64,000 bases of DNA from Paratinospora sagittata (GCA_035771175.1 CM069596.1:9660001-9724000); one strand, 5' to 3'; numbered from the stretch's first letter, positions 10,142 through 22,391 are shown. The notes: a model not told the origin generated them from the sequence alone. Translations and numbers: made by a program.

Positions 10142-10344
10142 CAACCCCTCCCAGACAACAATGTAGTCGAAGATACCTTTCCTTTGTTCAATACAATGGT
10201 GCATGTTTTGTTTGATTTAGGTGTTACGCATTCTTTTATATCATCAGCATTGGTAAGACATTTAGGCCTGCATCCTGAACCCACATTTAGGCCTGCATTC
10301 TTTTATATCTTTTATATCTTCATCATTGGTCAGCCTCTAAAAAT
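10142..10344 (+). pseudogene. Protease stub and RT/RNase H deletion junction (element A)
   Basis: The aspartic protease start [10 protein letters not shown] is present but the catalytic triad DSG is changed to DLG. After VRHLGLHPEP the sequence becomes a small duplication (TTAGGCCTGCAT twice, with repeated TTTTATATCTT) and then jumps to the end of RNase H. In element B the intervening stretch, roughly 1.8 kb, holds all of RT and most of RNase H. A was therefore dependent on proteins from other copies, or died after this deletion. Confidence 0.8.
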
Positions 10345-11301
10345 GGGGCCGTTTTTTATAAAAAAAATGTCTCTGTCTACCGAACGATCTTGGGGTTCGG
10401 AAAGACGTGCTTACTGAGATGCACTGTTCGAGGTACGCTATGCATCCTGGGGTGACAAGATGTACAAGGATGTCAAGCGACAATTCTGGTTTTCTGGAAT
10501 GAAAACGGCAATTGCAGACTTCGTTGCTCGATGTCTCATTTGCCAGAAAGTTAAGGCAGAACGAAGACTTCCCTCAGGACTTGTCCAGCCGTTACCTATT
10601 GGAGAATGGAAGTTGGAGAACATCGCAATGGATTTTGTTACGGCCTTGCCTCAAAATAATAAAGGGCAAGATGTTATCTGGGTTATCGTTGACAGACTTA
10701 CAAAGTCTGCGCACTTCTTGCCAATAAAGTTCACAGATAATCCCGCCAAACTTGCAGAACTATATGAAAGAGATATCGTACGCCTTCATGGCATACCACT
10801 CACGATCGTCTCTGATCGAGACCCTCGATTCACATCAAACTTTTGAAAAAGCTTCCAGAATATAATGGGTTCTAAGATCACTATGAGCACAGCCTTCCAC
10901 CCTCAGACTGATGGGCAGTCAGAGCCGCTTATCCAAATCTTAGAATACATGTTACGATGCTGCATTTTGGACTTTAATGACGGATGGGCAAAGTATTTGC
11001 ATCTAGCTGAGTTTGCATACAACAACAGCTACCAAACTAGTATCGGCATGGCACCATACGAGGCACTCTATGGTTGGCCTTGCAGATCTCCGGTATGCTG
11101 GTTAGTTATGGCAGATCAACCGTAGTTAAGCCCTGAACTAGTTCAAGAGACTTCTGAGAAGATCACACTAGTAAAGGAACGACTTCGTGATGCACAAAGT
11201 CGACAGAAGAGCTATGCGGACAAGCGGAGACAACCTTTAGAATTTGATAAGGGGGACTTTGTTTTTCTGAAAGTCCAGCCCACAAGAGGTGTCAAACGCT
11301 T
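10345..11301 (+). pseudogene. Integrase of element A, truncated
   Basis: The HHCC region is recognisable ([11 protein letters not shown], then [12 protein letters not shown]), followed by the catalytic core: MDFVTALPQNNKGQD, IVSDRDPRF, and FHPQTDGQSEPL, where the usual catalytic Glu of QSER/E is followed by Pro instead of Arg. Stops occur at 10844 and 11123. The frame ends at KVQPTRGVKRF, where the 3' LTR begins with no spacer. The final integrase part and chromodomain present in B are missing. Family knowledge: this enzyme inserts cDNA, and the chromodomain steers chromovirus insertion to chromatin. Confidence 0.85.
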
Positions 11302-12857
11302 TGTAATACCCTGTATTTCACAAAAAAAAATAAAAAATAAAATAAAATAATAATAATAATTTTTTTAGGATAAAGCACATGCTTGGAAGTCCAGGCACAT
11401 GGCACATGCCTGGGTAATACCCTGTATTTCACAAAAAAAAATAAAATAATAAAATAAAATAATAATAATAATAATAATAATTCTTTTAGGATAAAGCACT
11501 TGCCTGGAAGTCCAGGCACATGGCACATGCCTGGACATCCAGGCACATGGCACATGCCTGGACATCCAGGCACATGGCACATGCCCGGAAGTCCAGGTAG
11601 CCCGCCTGGACTTTCAGGCGCCAAAAACTCTATATAAACCAACCCTCCCCTCTTCATTTTTCACACTAAATTCACTCCAAATTATGATTTTTCCTCATCT
11701 TTTCACTCATATTGAGTTTTTAGTCTTTTGAGACTCTCTGTCCGAGACTCTCAGTGCAGTACGACGAAGTTCTGTCCGGAGGAAAGCGCCAGATCTGAAA
11801 AAGAAGAAGTTCTTATCTGAAGGTGGAGAACGAAACATAGGTTTTCGTGTTTTATAACTTTTATTAAAGTTTACACTCAATTATTATTATGTCTACTGTT
11901 CATTTACACTGCGTTATGTCATATAATGTTTATACTTTAAATAGTGAACGGGAGGCAGCGGGCTGCTCTAGGCGATTGGTAATTTAAGCAAACCTAGTGT
12001 CTCACCTCTCAACTGGGGACTGATCTAGTTGGTCTTATTGAAAGCTATCAGATTATACAAGTAATATTGAATGTCCTAACCTTGCACGTCGTGAAACCGA
12101 CCTTGATAAGGATCACCAGACGTTGCCAAAGTCAGTCTAAATGTCAAGAAAAGACCAGACCAGTAGACTAGACCAGTTCATGCATTGGCATCATACATAT
12201 CACCACCTAGGGACGTATATGGTCCATGACTAATAGAATAGTTAGGAGCATTGCTCGCTATTCATTACATTTCTCTGGACAGGGAGGTACATGAGGACCC
12301 GGCTACACCCGGGGAGGGACATCAGTACGTGAATCCAGAGCATCGTTCTTGAGGAGGGACGTATAATGAGAACCTGGCTACGCCCGGGGAAGGACACCTA
12401 TACGTGAACTCAGGCGATGTACGTTCATCAAACCATTACGAGACGGTGTCATGAATACATACATATTGATTGACTACGATGCTCACATGTGTATTTAAGA
12501 TATTTGATATTGAAGTATGCTTTATTAATTGTTATACTCACGAACTATTTACCCACTGAGCGCGTTAAGCTCACTTCATTATTATCCAATCTTTCATAGG
12601 AAATTAGGGTGGACTGGGTGCAGGTTATGGGGCCCACATTTTGTACCCTTTGTATTATTCATTAGGGATTTTGGGGAGTATGTTCCCTTGACCACTTTAT
12701 GTACAAATTATATTCTGAATTAAATGAAATCAGATTTGTACTTTGTGTGACATATATTTCCGCTGCGCACTCTGTTGTTACCATTGTTATTGTTCCAAAT
12801 GTGCGCCCCGTCCGCGAGTGTACCGCCAGTTTAGGCGCGTACGGGCGGGGTGTGACA
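11302..12857 (+). repeat. 3' LTR of element A, rearranged
   Basis: It ends GGGTGTGACA next to the ATAGA duplication. The first about 112 bp are a partial extra copy of the LTR start, so TAATACCCTGTATTTCAC occurs at 11304 and again near 11415. Its U3 palindrome cluster has more units than the 5' LTR (11505-11620, mostly CCTGGACATCCAGG in about 28-bp steps), then TATATAA at 11631. About 130 bp present in the 5' LTR near 4974-5085 are deleted at about 11937. Confidence 0.85.
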
Positions 12858-13235
12858 ATAGAGGACAATATTTATTTTTTTGTATTGCTTGTCGAATTAG
12901 TTAAGTTTTTAGCAAATTCTTCTATTTTTTAGATTTTGATATTTCTAGTCTATAGTAGTTTATAGACCTACTTAAGCTTAGGAAACATAAATTTGACCTA
13001 TTTCTCATGTTATAGATGAAAATATTTCATTTTTTGTATTGCTTGTCGAATTAGTTAAATTTCTAGCAAATTCTTCTTCTTTTTATATTTTGATATTTCT
13101 AGTCTATGGTAGTCTATGGTGGTATATTGACCTACTTAAGCTTAGAAAACATAAATATAACTTATTTCTCATGTTATAGAGGACAATATTTAATTTTTTG
13201 TATTGCTTGTCGAACTAGTTAAATTTCTAGCAAAG
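12858..13235 (+). repeat. Tandem array of about 155-165-bp units, right part
   Basis: It continues the 3546-4523 array after the ATAGA target duplication. Units restart near 12972 and 13136 with CTTAAGCTTAG(G/A)AAACATA, and the GTCGAATTAGTTAA.TTTCTAGC word recurs. The last unit stops at TTTCTAGCAAA near 13235 and unique MULE sequence follows. Confidence 0.82.
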
Positions 13236-13407
13236 GATATGAACCACTTTACACCTATAATTTCCCATTATATGATTCAAATTTAGTTTTATAAGTAACT
13301 GAGCAATCCTAGTAATGCTTTTTTGGATTAAGATATTTATTATTGAGTGTATTGTTAATTTTGAGTTTCTTTGTTGAAACATCTTATTAATTTTAATATA
13401 TTTTTAC

Positions 13408-13786
13408 AGACAAGACTTGTACACGCAGGGAATTCGATATCGACCAACTTCCATGTGGGTACGCGATTGCTACTGCAAGATACAGAAGCATTTCAATTAG
13501 CAATTTGTGTTCTCATTTTTATAGTTCAGTTGCATTGGTAGCAGCTTATGCAGAGTCAATATATCATGTTGGACATCCTCTCGATTGGCATGTCTCAGAT
13601 GATGTGGGTGCTCGAGTTATACTTCCTCTAGCCAGTAGACACATGTCAGGTCGACCTCGGAAGCAACGAATACTATCAATTGGCGAAGAACAAAATATTA
13701 GAAAGTGTGGTAGATGTAAAGGTGTTGGGCATAATAGACAGACTTGTAAGGCACCCATTCCACTCCATCCACTTAATAGACCATAA
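13408..13786 (+). pseudogene. MuDR-type transposase, C-terminal exon
   Basis: Beginning near 13408 the frame reads TCTRREFDIDQLPCGYAIA, the SWIM zinc-finger region of plant MuDR transposases (family form CxC...CxH). Here the second Cys is Arg and the His is Tyr, so two metal ligands are lost. After a helix-rich stretch (HFYSSVALVAAYAESIYHVG) and a basic GRPRKQR segment comes an intact CCHC knuckle KCGRCKGVGHNRQTCK, then a stop at 13784-13786. The upstream DDE domain is absent, having been deleted or replaced by the tandem array. The exon is bounded on the left by a pyrimidine-poor TTTTTACAG acceptor-like site. Confidence 0.8.
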
Positions 13787-14435
13787 GGTAGGATTAAATG
13801 CATAGGAACACATTTTATTCTTATTATGTGACAATTTGGTGTGTAATAGTTTAAATATGTTAATTCATAGAGCACTTATTGAAGCTAGTTGAGATTGAAG
13901 ATCTTATTGAAGCTACATTTATTTGCCATTTACAGAGCTGAAATACTTCATGCAACTAAACATCCCACGATCTCCTAAAAAATACCCTTTTTTCAAAAAA
14001 AAAAAAAACAGATAATCTACATATTCCACTACATTTGTCCCAATTTACCTGGCCATTCAATTTCAAACATATTGTACCGTAGATCATAAATCAAACAATC
14101 TACATATTCCAACTACTTCTATCTCAACTATCAACTTTAAGGGCTCAATTCGTATGTGTTATAAAAAGGGTAGATAAAAGCAAAGTTTTGATTTTTTTTT
14201 CTTTTTAAGAAATATTATCTAAAGAAAACCAACTATCCAAAAAAGAAATGTTGCAACAAGAACAACATTCACTTTAAAGTTTGAATTTTTTAAATCATTT
14301 CGTTTAGAAAAAAAAGTAATTTTGCTCAACATAAACCATTTTTTGGAAACCACACTGCTCAACTCAATGAATACATAAGAAGAAGAAAAAAAAAATCATT
14401 ACTTGAAAACCACATTGTTCAACTCAATGAATAAA

Positions 14436-14446
<11 letters not shown>
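13787..14446. other. Non-coding MULE 3' region
   Basis: AT-rich DNA between the transposase stop and the right TIR, with poly(A/T) runs and no supported frame. A partial duplication is visible: ACC(A/T)...GTTCAACTCAATGAATA occurs near 14357 and 14413, extending the TIR inward. Confidence 0.5.
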
Positions 14447-14466
<20 letters not shown>

Positions 14467-14773
14467 AAGATGATGACGAAGAAGAAGTTACCAGCGACAA
14501 AGACGGCAGAGGCGATCGTGGACGACGGGGGCGACAACAGCGACGGTGAGGTTTTTATCTCTTTTTGTTTCCCTTTTTGTTTTGAAAAAACCTAACCAAA
14601 CAAAGAATCCCCCCCCTTTTTTTACAGGGTTTCTTTTTTATTTAACCAAGGTTATCACAACAAGGGCAGTTTGGACATTTTCCAAGAAAAACATGTTACA
14701 ATTTTGGAAGTTAAAATTTGAGGTCCAATATCATTTTCTCCCTCTCTAACAGGTCATTTCATCAAATTTTCCA
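14447..14773 (-). repeat. MULE right terminal inverted repeat
   Basis: The reverse complement begins TGGAAAATTTGATGAAATGAC and follows the left TIR block by block down to the GAA/CTT microsatellite at 14432-14470. A C-run near 14610 and small indels distinguish the ends. Confidence 0.75.
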
Positions 14774-15052
14774 ATAGTCTAACACATGAGCAAATTCCAT
14801 ATTGCTCAATTAAACTATTTAACACAACATTTACCCTAATTGAATGTAATAGGTTGGTCCAACCACTATAATACATGACATTCAATCATAAATAGGGTTA
14901 ATTAGACTAGTTGCAAGTCAATTTGATCAATTGACATCAATTAGGCCAAAATCCCCAAATCACATGCAATTTCCCAAATTCACATGGCCTAGGCCAAAAT
15001 TGCACTACACCTAGGGTTTCTTGCCATCAAAATTAGTAAATTGGACCACTAC

Positions 15053-16076
15053 TGTCACGACGCCCCTAATGTAGGCTGACGTCATGACCGGCACAATGTA
15101 TTATACACTGTACATACTCATATATAGTATACAATACACTGTCAGCCTCAATGGACATTCACAATAATTCCCATAATTTATAGAAATTTTGACAGCACCT
15201 CCCCATAAAATGGACAATTCACATTTTTTCCTGATATACCACAAATCAAATAAAATATATAAATATAGATAATCATCATTCCATTCATTCCACAAATTAA
15301 TTCCTCACATGATAAATATATCTTCTGATCATCTCATTTCATCATCACAAGCATAGCATAATCCAAAATGTCAAATCAAAATCCATGTACAACCCATCTA
15401 TGTGATAATATATATATATGTAGGATGTGATCATTTGAAACTAAAGAAAATATAATTCATTTCCTTCGCATACACGTACATTAACAAAATAAGACTCTAA
15501 CTCAAGTATCTACTCTCGTGCTTTTCCTTTTAACACTGTACCTGAAATATTGAAGGAAATGGAGTGAGCAACCAACAGCTCAGTGAATATATCTCTTGAT
15601 ATGACAATTATATACATTTAGGAAAATATGGCATTTAAAATCATTTCAAACAAGTATTAAACACATGCATCATTCAACAAATATATTATACATGTCAACA
15701 ACATAATTTTCATGAGTTTTCAGGAAAATAATGAATTCTTTTCCACAAAATCCACAATCTCCCTCCTTCAAGGCAAAAAAGCTGGTCTAACCCTTATATG
15801 GTTGTTACAAGGTAGCCACAACCTCTCCTTACCCAATTCACAGTCATTTCAAGGATCTCCAATCCTTGTTAGGATAGACCTACAGACAATGAGGTTACGC
15901 ATAACACTCATCCGGGTCTAATTCCTAACGAAATGACAACATATACGATCTGTCTTTGCACGTCTCGCATACTCCAAATGCCAAAAAAAATCATTTATGA
16001 ATGCAATTTAAAACACAATGCAACAATATATGCATAACATATTTACATTCAAACATTTCATATATATAAAATGCCA
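15053..16076 (-). repeat. Left (3') LTR of element C, truncated
   Basis: It is homologous to 19663-20716 plus the first bases after 31076, with few differences. Homology stops at about 16076 (AAAATGCCATA), whereas the right LTR continues for about 1.7 kb more. The U3/promoter half of this LTR is therefore deleted, including the end that should touch a polypurine tract. Confidence 0.78.
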
Positions 16077-19000
16077 TAAAATGCTATTTCATATTCAAAC
16101 ATTTCGGATCTTAATCCGACATGACAAATATCTGAGTACTCCCATCAAATCTCCCTATCTCACACATATACAATATGCTCAGTCTATCAATAGAATTATG
16201 GTGTTCATTGGAAGAATATATAGACTTATCAGTCCATCAATGGTCATCCAGATGGTATCATTTCTACCCATAACCCATAAGAGATCATTTAAATCCCATC
16301 TTCATTTAACACAATCCATATTATCAATTTTATAATCTTTCATACTGATATCATACTTGTCTTATCATAAATTTTACTCTCTGAATATGAGTATCAATCA
16401 GCTGAACATGCATTCGAGCACAAATATCAACACATGTAGTAATAGAGAGTGCACCCATAACTGTAACTCTCACTCACAAACAATCTCCATTTATGGCTAA
16501 CTGATAGATACTACTCCAGTTTCAGCCTGTTTCCTGCTCAATGTCTCAGCAACATATTGGCCTTTCTCAGGATAATAATTCAATGTAAAATCAAATCCTT
16601 CAGGAATTCTTGCCACATTTATTACCTCATATTCAGTTTCTTTTCGTTCAAATAATAACTTAAGACTCTTGAAATCTGAAGATAATGTGACCTTTTTATT
16701 ATAGAGGCAATGCTCTCATTATTACAAAATAACTATCAACAAATTTCTATTCACTCTCAGGATAGTTATTTTCGTGCACTACCAAATATCTAAAGGCACA
16801 AGTAATTAACCTATTCTTTTGGATCAATGCAAAATCCAGATCTGGATGTGATATTCATCAATCACAATTACTTCCAGGTTCTGAAACTAGTAATAACATT
16901 TAGTACTGTGAGAGCTTCCCCATGCACAAAGGTCCACACATTATATAACATTCGTCTGGTTTAGTTTCGTGAGTGGAACAGATAGCTTCAAGGATTGGAT
17001 CTATTCCACGCACTTTCTATAACATACAACTAATACCATAGAATTTCTGATTTCCATCATTGACATCAATTTTCACAGTACTATGATCACTTTGACCTTC
17101 ACAGCATCCTTAAAGATACTATTTAAATTGGTCGTGTGATCCAAGAATTCTCATCTTAATTATATTCAAAACTCATATTCACCAAGCTTGGCACTCAATC
17201 GGTGATCTCTTAGTGACTACAAGATAATTCTGAGGTGTTATTCATGCTCCTCTCATTTCTTGGGACAATTGCATATATGATCATCGAAGACTATGTAATA
17301 ATCAAGATATGGTTCATATACCCACCGCATCAATCCTATAAACGTGATTGACACATAAATCAAGGTTACCAACATTTCATAATATCCATATCTTGTCTTA
17401 AAATAGTTTGCATTACATCCTTTTCTCGAATTCTTAACTGATGGTGCTTAGATCTCAAAATGATCTTAAAGAAAATTTGGCTCCATTTAGTTAATCGAAT
17501 TCGACCATCTATCCATGGTAAAGGATATTCATTATTTATTGTTACCCTGCTCAGTTAACAGTAATTCATATTTAAAATTATATGAAGGAATGGAGATACA
17601 TATTATTATACTGGCATCAGTTTTATATGCTATCAATCTCCTGTCTAGGTGGCAATTTTAATAATTCATCAGAGAATACTCCAATATACCAACTCACCAC
17701 AGGAATTTTAATCAACTGCATGCCTTATTACATTACTCTACATGGCTTTGTACTAGCCATATTCTCCATTTCCGCGTCAATAACTATCTTCTCTTAGATA
17801 GAAGATTTTGCGGGGATAAATTTCTCGAAATTCAAAATGAGAATTTTCCACTTATTCAGAATATTACTTCTTTTTGGAGAGACGCTCCATCTGGCATGAG
17901 AGGTGACCAGCCAATCATACCCAACAAAGCATCCAACTTCAAAAATTTCATATTCTAAAGTCCATACTTACTTGATGACCCTCATATTTATTACACATAA
18001 TATGCGCTGACCATATTAAGGTAGATTCTTTTTTCTGTAGGCATACTCACAATCAATGATATACTATTATTACAGAAGATAATACAATCTGTCTACCATA
18101 TCACAAGAGATAAAAGACCAGGTAGATCCAACAATATATCAGAATATACACAATAACAAAATGTTGATCATACCTGTTATCAATGTCTTACTAATCTTTG
18201 GATATGGGCTTGTATTTACTTTAATTTATTCTCTAAAATCTGGTGGAGTCACATTGATAAAAATATTGGGGCATTCCGTATCGACTAACTTGAGATTAAC
18301 ACATTCCGTGTCTTTTTTTTTCATGTTGATAATAGACAATTTCAGGTCGAGATACAATTTACTCAGTCTGTGACTCCTGCTCAGGCTATGGAAACCACTT
18401 CTGGTTTTCATAATTCTTTAACCTCACTTTCCTTTTTCCCATTATTATTGGGTCAGGTACTAACAAAATTAGAGTCACGAATACTGCCAAAATCTCAACC
18501 TTACTCAATGTTTCACTTATCTTAAATTTCATATTATTGCCCCAATATTTCCTTACATTACTTATTTCTCCTTTTACCTAACACTAGTGTTGATGACTCG
18601 ACTTCAAATGGCGGTACAAGCTATATCACTAGTATTGCTGGTGTTAACAATTTCACCACAGCATTGGCTGACCCGAAATTTATAGGTTGTCTCACAACTT
18701 GCTCATAACCCAACAATTATCAAACCTGCCGTAGGATCCCAAAATTTAATCGAGATCCTTATCATTCTCAGAGTATCCATTCCAAAAATAAACTATACCA
18801 GTTTATTTAATTCTTGTTTTTATTTATGGTTAGGCCTGTCACTACATTTTAACAAGATAAACTTTTTCATGCCTTAAATCAATTTCAGCATGATGATAGA
18901 AGCTCTTATAAAATAGCTTCTTTAATTAATCTCATGCCTAAATCATCTCAGGAGTGCTTAACCCAATTTTCTATTATCTCTTATCATCAGTTAGCTTAAA

Positions 19001-19641
19001 CTTAGCTAATGTGCTTTATCATTTTCAGAGACTTAATCATTCTCTAAGATGGTCTCCAAGCATAGTAGCAAATTCTTTACTACGTCTAATATTTGTCAGT
19101 TAAGATAGGAGAGTCTCTTCTCCTGAAAGTTTCCATAACTTTCACATTTCTTTTCATTTCATCTGACTTATCATTGAGACCTTCTATTTATTTTATTTTT
19201 ACTTCAGTCTTAACTATATATGTTTTTACAGAAGTACTCAACTATATATGTTTTTATAGAAGTACTCACACCATTAGCACCCACATCTGAAGCTATCAAT
19301 GGTTCAAACCTCTGTCTTTTTCACATTACAACTTTGCCACAAGCTCATAAGTTGTGCATTTCGTTGTTGTTGGGTAGTTATTAGCCATATATAAGTTATA
19401 TAATTTATTATCACTGGATTACATCCAATTCTTTTTCTTTTAGCCTTCTGATCCTTTCGTGATCAACAATTTTCATTGTTAATCTTGGCTGGTCTTTTCC
19501 AAATCTGGAATTCACCGACACAGGTGATTCTCAGTCAAGATAACATATTGGATCAGGCTCAACATAATAGGACTACCCATATGTATACCCATACAAACAA
19601 TCATAATATCATAAAGCTTTTATCTTTTTAAGGATTTTAAA
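16077..19641 (-). other. Internal region of element C, no gene recognised
   Basis: About 3.6 kb of AT-rich sequence between truncated LTR and PBS. Six-frame inspection shows only short frames and none with RT, integrase, protease or zinc-knuckle motifs. The base composition and scattered stops look like an old coding region decayed beyond recognition or a large non-autonomous derivative. I could not decide between these. Confidence 0.5.
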
Positions 19642-19658
19642 CCTAGGCTCTGATACCA
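19642..19658 (-). other. Primer binding site of element C (tRNA-iMet type)
   Basis: The minus strand reads TGGTATCAGAGCCTAGG, four bases from the LTR end. The first 12 bases match the initiator tRNA-Met PBS of plant LTR elements exactly. Confidence 0.88.
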
Positions 19659-19662
19659 ATAT

Positions 19663-20012
19663 TGTCACGACGCCCCTGACGTAGGCTGACGTCATAACCG
19701 GCACAATGTATTATACACTGAACATACCCATATACAGTATACAATGCATTGTCAGCCTCAAAGGACAGTCACAATAATTCCCATAATTTACAGAAATTTT
19801 GACAGCACCTCCCCATAAAATGGATAATTCACATTTTTTTCCTGATATACCACAAATCAAATAAAATATATAAATATAGATAATCATCATTACATTCATT
19901 CCACAAATTAAATCTTCACCTGATAAATATATCTGATCATCTCATTTCATCATCACAAGCATAGTATAATCCAAAATGTCAAATCAAAATCCATGTACAA
20001 CTCATCTATGTG

Positions 20013-20070
<58 letters not shown>

Positions 20071-20716
20071 ATGTGATATATATATTCATTTGAAACTAAT
20101 GAAAATATAATTCATTTCCTTCGCATACACGTAGATTAACAAAATAAGACACCAACTCACGTATCTACTATCGTGTTTTTCCTTTTAACACTGTACCTGA
20201 AATATTGAAGGAAATGGAGTGAGCAACCAACAGCTCAGTGAATATATCTCTTGATATGGCAATTATATACATTTAGGAAAATATGACATTTAAAATCATT
20301 TTAAACAAGTATTACACACACGCATCATTCAACAAATATATTATACATGTCAACAACATAATTTTCATGAGTTTTCAAGAAAATAATGCATTCTTTTCCA
20401 CAAAATCCACAATCTCCCTCCTTCAAGGCAAGAGAGCGGGTCTAACCCTTGTATGGCCGTTACAAGGTAGCCACAGCCTCTCATTACCCAATTCACAGTC
20501 ATTTCAAGGATCTCCAATCCTTGTTAGGACAAGCCTACAGACAATGAGGTTATGCATAACACTCATCCGGATCTAATTCCTAACGAAACGACAACATATG
20601 CGATCTGCCTTCGCACGTCTCGCATACTCCAAATGCCAAAAAAATCATTTATGAATGCAGTTTAAAACACAATGCAACAATATATGCATAACATATTTAC
20701 ATTCAAACATTTTATA
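19663..20716 (-). repeat. Right (5') LTR of element C, first segment
   Basis: This is the R-U5 side of the 5' LTR, matching 15053-16076. It is interrupted at 20716 by element B; TTATA (20712-20716) and CTATA (31077-31081) form a 4-of-5 target duplication. The LTR resumes at 31077. Confidence 0.82.
20013..20068. repeat. (TA)n microsatellite
   Basis: About 56 bp of nearly pure TA inside the right LTR of C. The left LTR has only about 14 bp at the same place (15407-15420), so the tract expanded or shrank after the element inserted. Confidence 0.9.
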
Positions 20717-22357
20717 TGTCACACCCCGCCCAAACGCGCCTAAACCGGCGGTACACTCGCGGACAGGGTGCGCATTTGGAACAATAACAATGGTAACAAC
20801 AGAGTGCGCAGCGAAAATACAGTATACACAGTACAAATCTGATTTCATTTAATTCAGAATACTTTTGTACATAAAATGGTCAAGGGAACATACTCCCAAA
20901 ATCCCCAATGAATTAAACAAATGGTATAAAATGTGGGCCCCATAACCTGCACCCAATCCACCCTAATTTCCTGTGAAAGATTGGATAATAATGGAGTGAG
21001 CTTAACGCGCTCAGTGGGTAAATAGTGCATGAGTATAACAATTAATAAAGCATACTTCAATATCAAATATCTTAAATACACATGTGAGCATCATAATCAA
21101 TCAATATGAATGTATGCATGACACCGTCTCGTAATGGTTTGATGAACGTACATCGCCTGAATTCACATACAGGAACGATGCTCTGGATTCACGTCTGATG
21201 TCCCTCCCCGGGTGTAGCCGGGTTCTCACGTTCGTCCCTTTCCAGAGAAATGTAATGAATAGCGAGCAATGCTTCTAACTATTCTATGAATCATAAACCA
21301 TATACGTCCCTAGGTGGTGATATGTATGATGCCAATGCATGAACTGGTCTAGTCTTTTTTTGTCATTTAGACTGACTTTGACAACGTCTGGTGATCCTTA
21401 TCAGGGTCGGTATCACGACGTGCAAGACTAGGACATTCAGTATTACTGTATAAGCTGATAGCTTTCAATAAGACCAACTAGATCAGTCCCCAGTTGAGAG
21501 GTGAGACACAAGGTCTGCTTAAATACCAATCGCCTAGAGCAGCCCGCTGCCTCCAGTTCACTATTTAAAGTTACTGAGGACAAGACCGAGTCTAGTTGAG
21601 TCAGATTGACCACAAATCCGGCATTATAACAGTGCAATACATGAATTCCAAATATACAGGCATAAGTGCGGCCGTATAAACAGTATATGACATAATGCAG
21701 TATAAATGAATAGTAGACATAATAATAATTGAATGTAAACTTTAATAAAAGTTATGAAACACGCAAACCTATGTTTCGTTCCCCACCTTCAGATAAAACT
21801 TCTTCTTTCAGATCTGGCGCTTTCCTCCGGACAGAACTTTGTTGCACCGCACCGAGAGTCTCGGACAGAGAGTCTCAAAAACTTAGAATGCGTGGAAAGG
21901 AGAAGAAATTCACAAGAGAAGGTGATTTGGTGTGAGGAATGAGAAATGATGAGGTTTCTTATATAGAGATTTTTGCGCCTGAACGTTCTGGCATGTGCCT
22001 GTATGTTCTGGCATGCGCCTGAACATTCTGGCACGCGCCTGTACGTTCTGGCATGCGCCTGTACGTTCTGGCATGTGCCTGAACGTTCTGGCATGCCTTG
22101 CGCCTGATCGTTCTGGCATGCCTTGCGCCTGAACGTTCTGGCATGCGCCTGAACGTTCTGGCATGCGCCTGAACGTTCTGTCATGCGCCTGAACGTTCGG
22201 GCATGCATTGCACCATAACGTTCGGGCATGCATTGCGCCTGAACGTTCTGTCATGCGCCTGAACGTTATGTCATGCGCCTGAACGTTCTGGCATGCGCCT
22301 GAACGTTCAGGCGTTGCCCAAATAGTAATTTTTTTTTGTGAAATACAGGGTATTACA
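20717..22357 (-). repeat. 3' LTR of element B
   Basis: On the plus strand it runs TGTCACACCCCGCC to GGGTATTACA. The minus-strand TATATAA box is at 21959-21965. Upstream in U3 (higher coordinates) is a 16-unit palindrome array, making this LTR about 200 bp longer than its partner. R-U5 has a single CCGGGTGTAGCCGGG hairpin unit where most other copies have two. Confidence 0.9.
21975..22312 (-). repeat. U3 array of 16 palindromic units
   Basis: About sixteen tandem copies of a 20-25-bp unit, GCCTGAACGTTCTGGCATGC and variants. The unit nearest the LTR end (22297-22312) is a perfect 16-bp palindrome, GCCTGAACGTTCAGGC, and the others are near-palindromes around AACGTT. The array starts ten bases from the TATA box. 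The partner LTR has only four units. The minus-strand frames across it (MPERSGA.. repeats) are products of the repeat, not genes. Confidence 0.9.
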
Positions 22358-22370
22358 CTCTACCCCCCTT
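22358..22370 (-). other. Polypurine tract of element B
   Basis: The minus strand reads AAGGGGGGTAGAG directly against the 3' LTR start. This is the expected plus-strand primer site for reverse transcription. Element F has the matching tract at 45543-45555; element A has lost it. Confidence 0.85.
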
Positions 22371-22391
22371 AAAGGGATTTCGCCCTCGAAA

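Larger units (their letters stand above)
4524..12857 (+). mobile_element. Element A: defective Ty3/gypsy chromovirus, plus strand
   Basis: Two LTRs (4524-6002 and 11302-12857) flank an internal region with PBS, an extra ORF, gag, a protease stub and integrase. The 5-bp target duplication ATAGA is perfect (4519-4523 and 12858-12862), showing one insertion into the MULE tandem array. Compared with element B in this window, A lacks the reverse transcriptase/RNase H block, the integrase C-terminus with chromodomain, the post-pol ORF and the polypurine tract. It also has several premature stops. A cannot be autonomous. Confidence 0.9.
3195..14773 (+). mobile_element. Mutator-like element (MULE), with element A nested inside
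   Basis: Long imperfect terminal inverted repeats (left about 3195-3480, right about 14447-14773) enclose a transposase C-terminal exon with a MuDR-type zinc knuckle and a tandem array. Removing the nested chromovirus (4524-12857) leaves about 3.2 kb, too short for a full MuDR transposase, so most of the gene is gone. No convincing 9-11-bp target duplication was found next to the chosen ends, so the outer limits may be off by tens of bases. The element is defective. Confidence 0.7.

Noticed and set aside
10438..10623. Minus-strand ORF overlapping integrase
   Set aside because: Shadow of the real integrase frame; equivalents at 23524-23781 and 47112-47546 are shadows too.
11292..11657. Minus-strand 121-codon frame rich in GMCHVPGCP
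   Set aside because: Product of the palindromic repeats and AAT microsatellite in the 3' LTR of element A.
13505..13786. Independent small zinc-finger gene starting at the Met at 13505
   Set aside because: The frame is open upstream to the SWIM region, so it is the tail of a MULE transposase, not a separate gene.
3186..14782. 9-bp target duplication for the MULE
   Set aside because: ATGATATTT and ATAGTCTAA next to the chosen ends do not match; the true ends may be further out.
21789..22254. Minus-strand frames of 60-146 codons with MPERSGA/ACQNVQAHARTF repeats
   Set aside because: They are translations of the U3 palindrome array in three frames; no start context or conservation in other LTR copies with fewer units.
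21975..22312. CRISPR-like array
   Set aside because: Units are directly abutting with no unique spacers, and the context is a plant LTR promoter.
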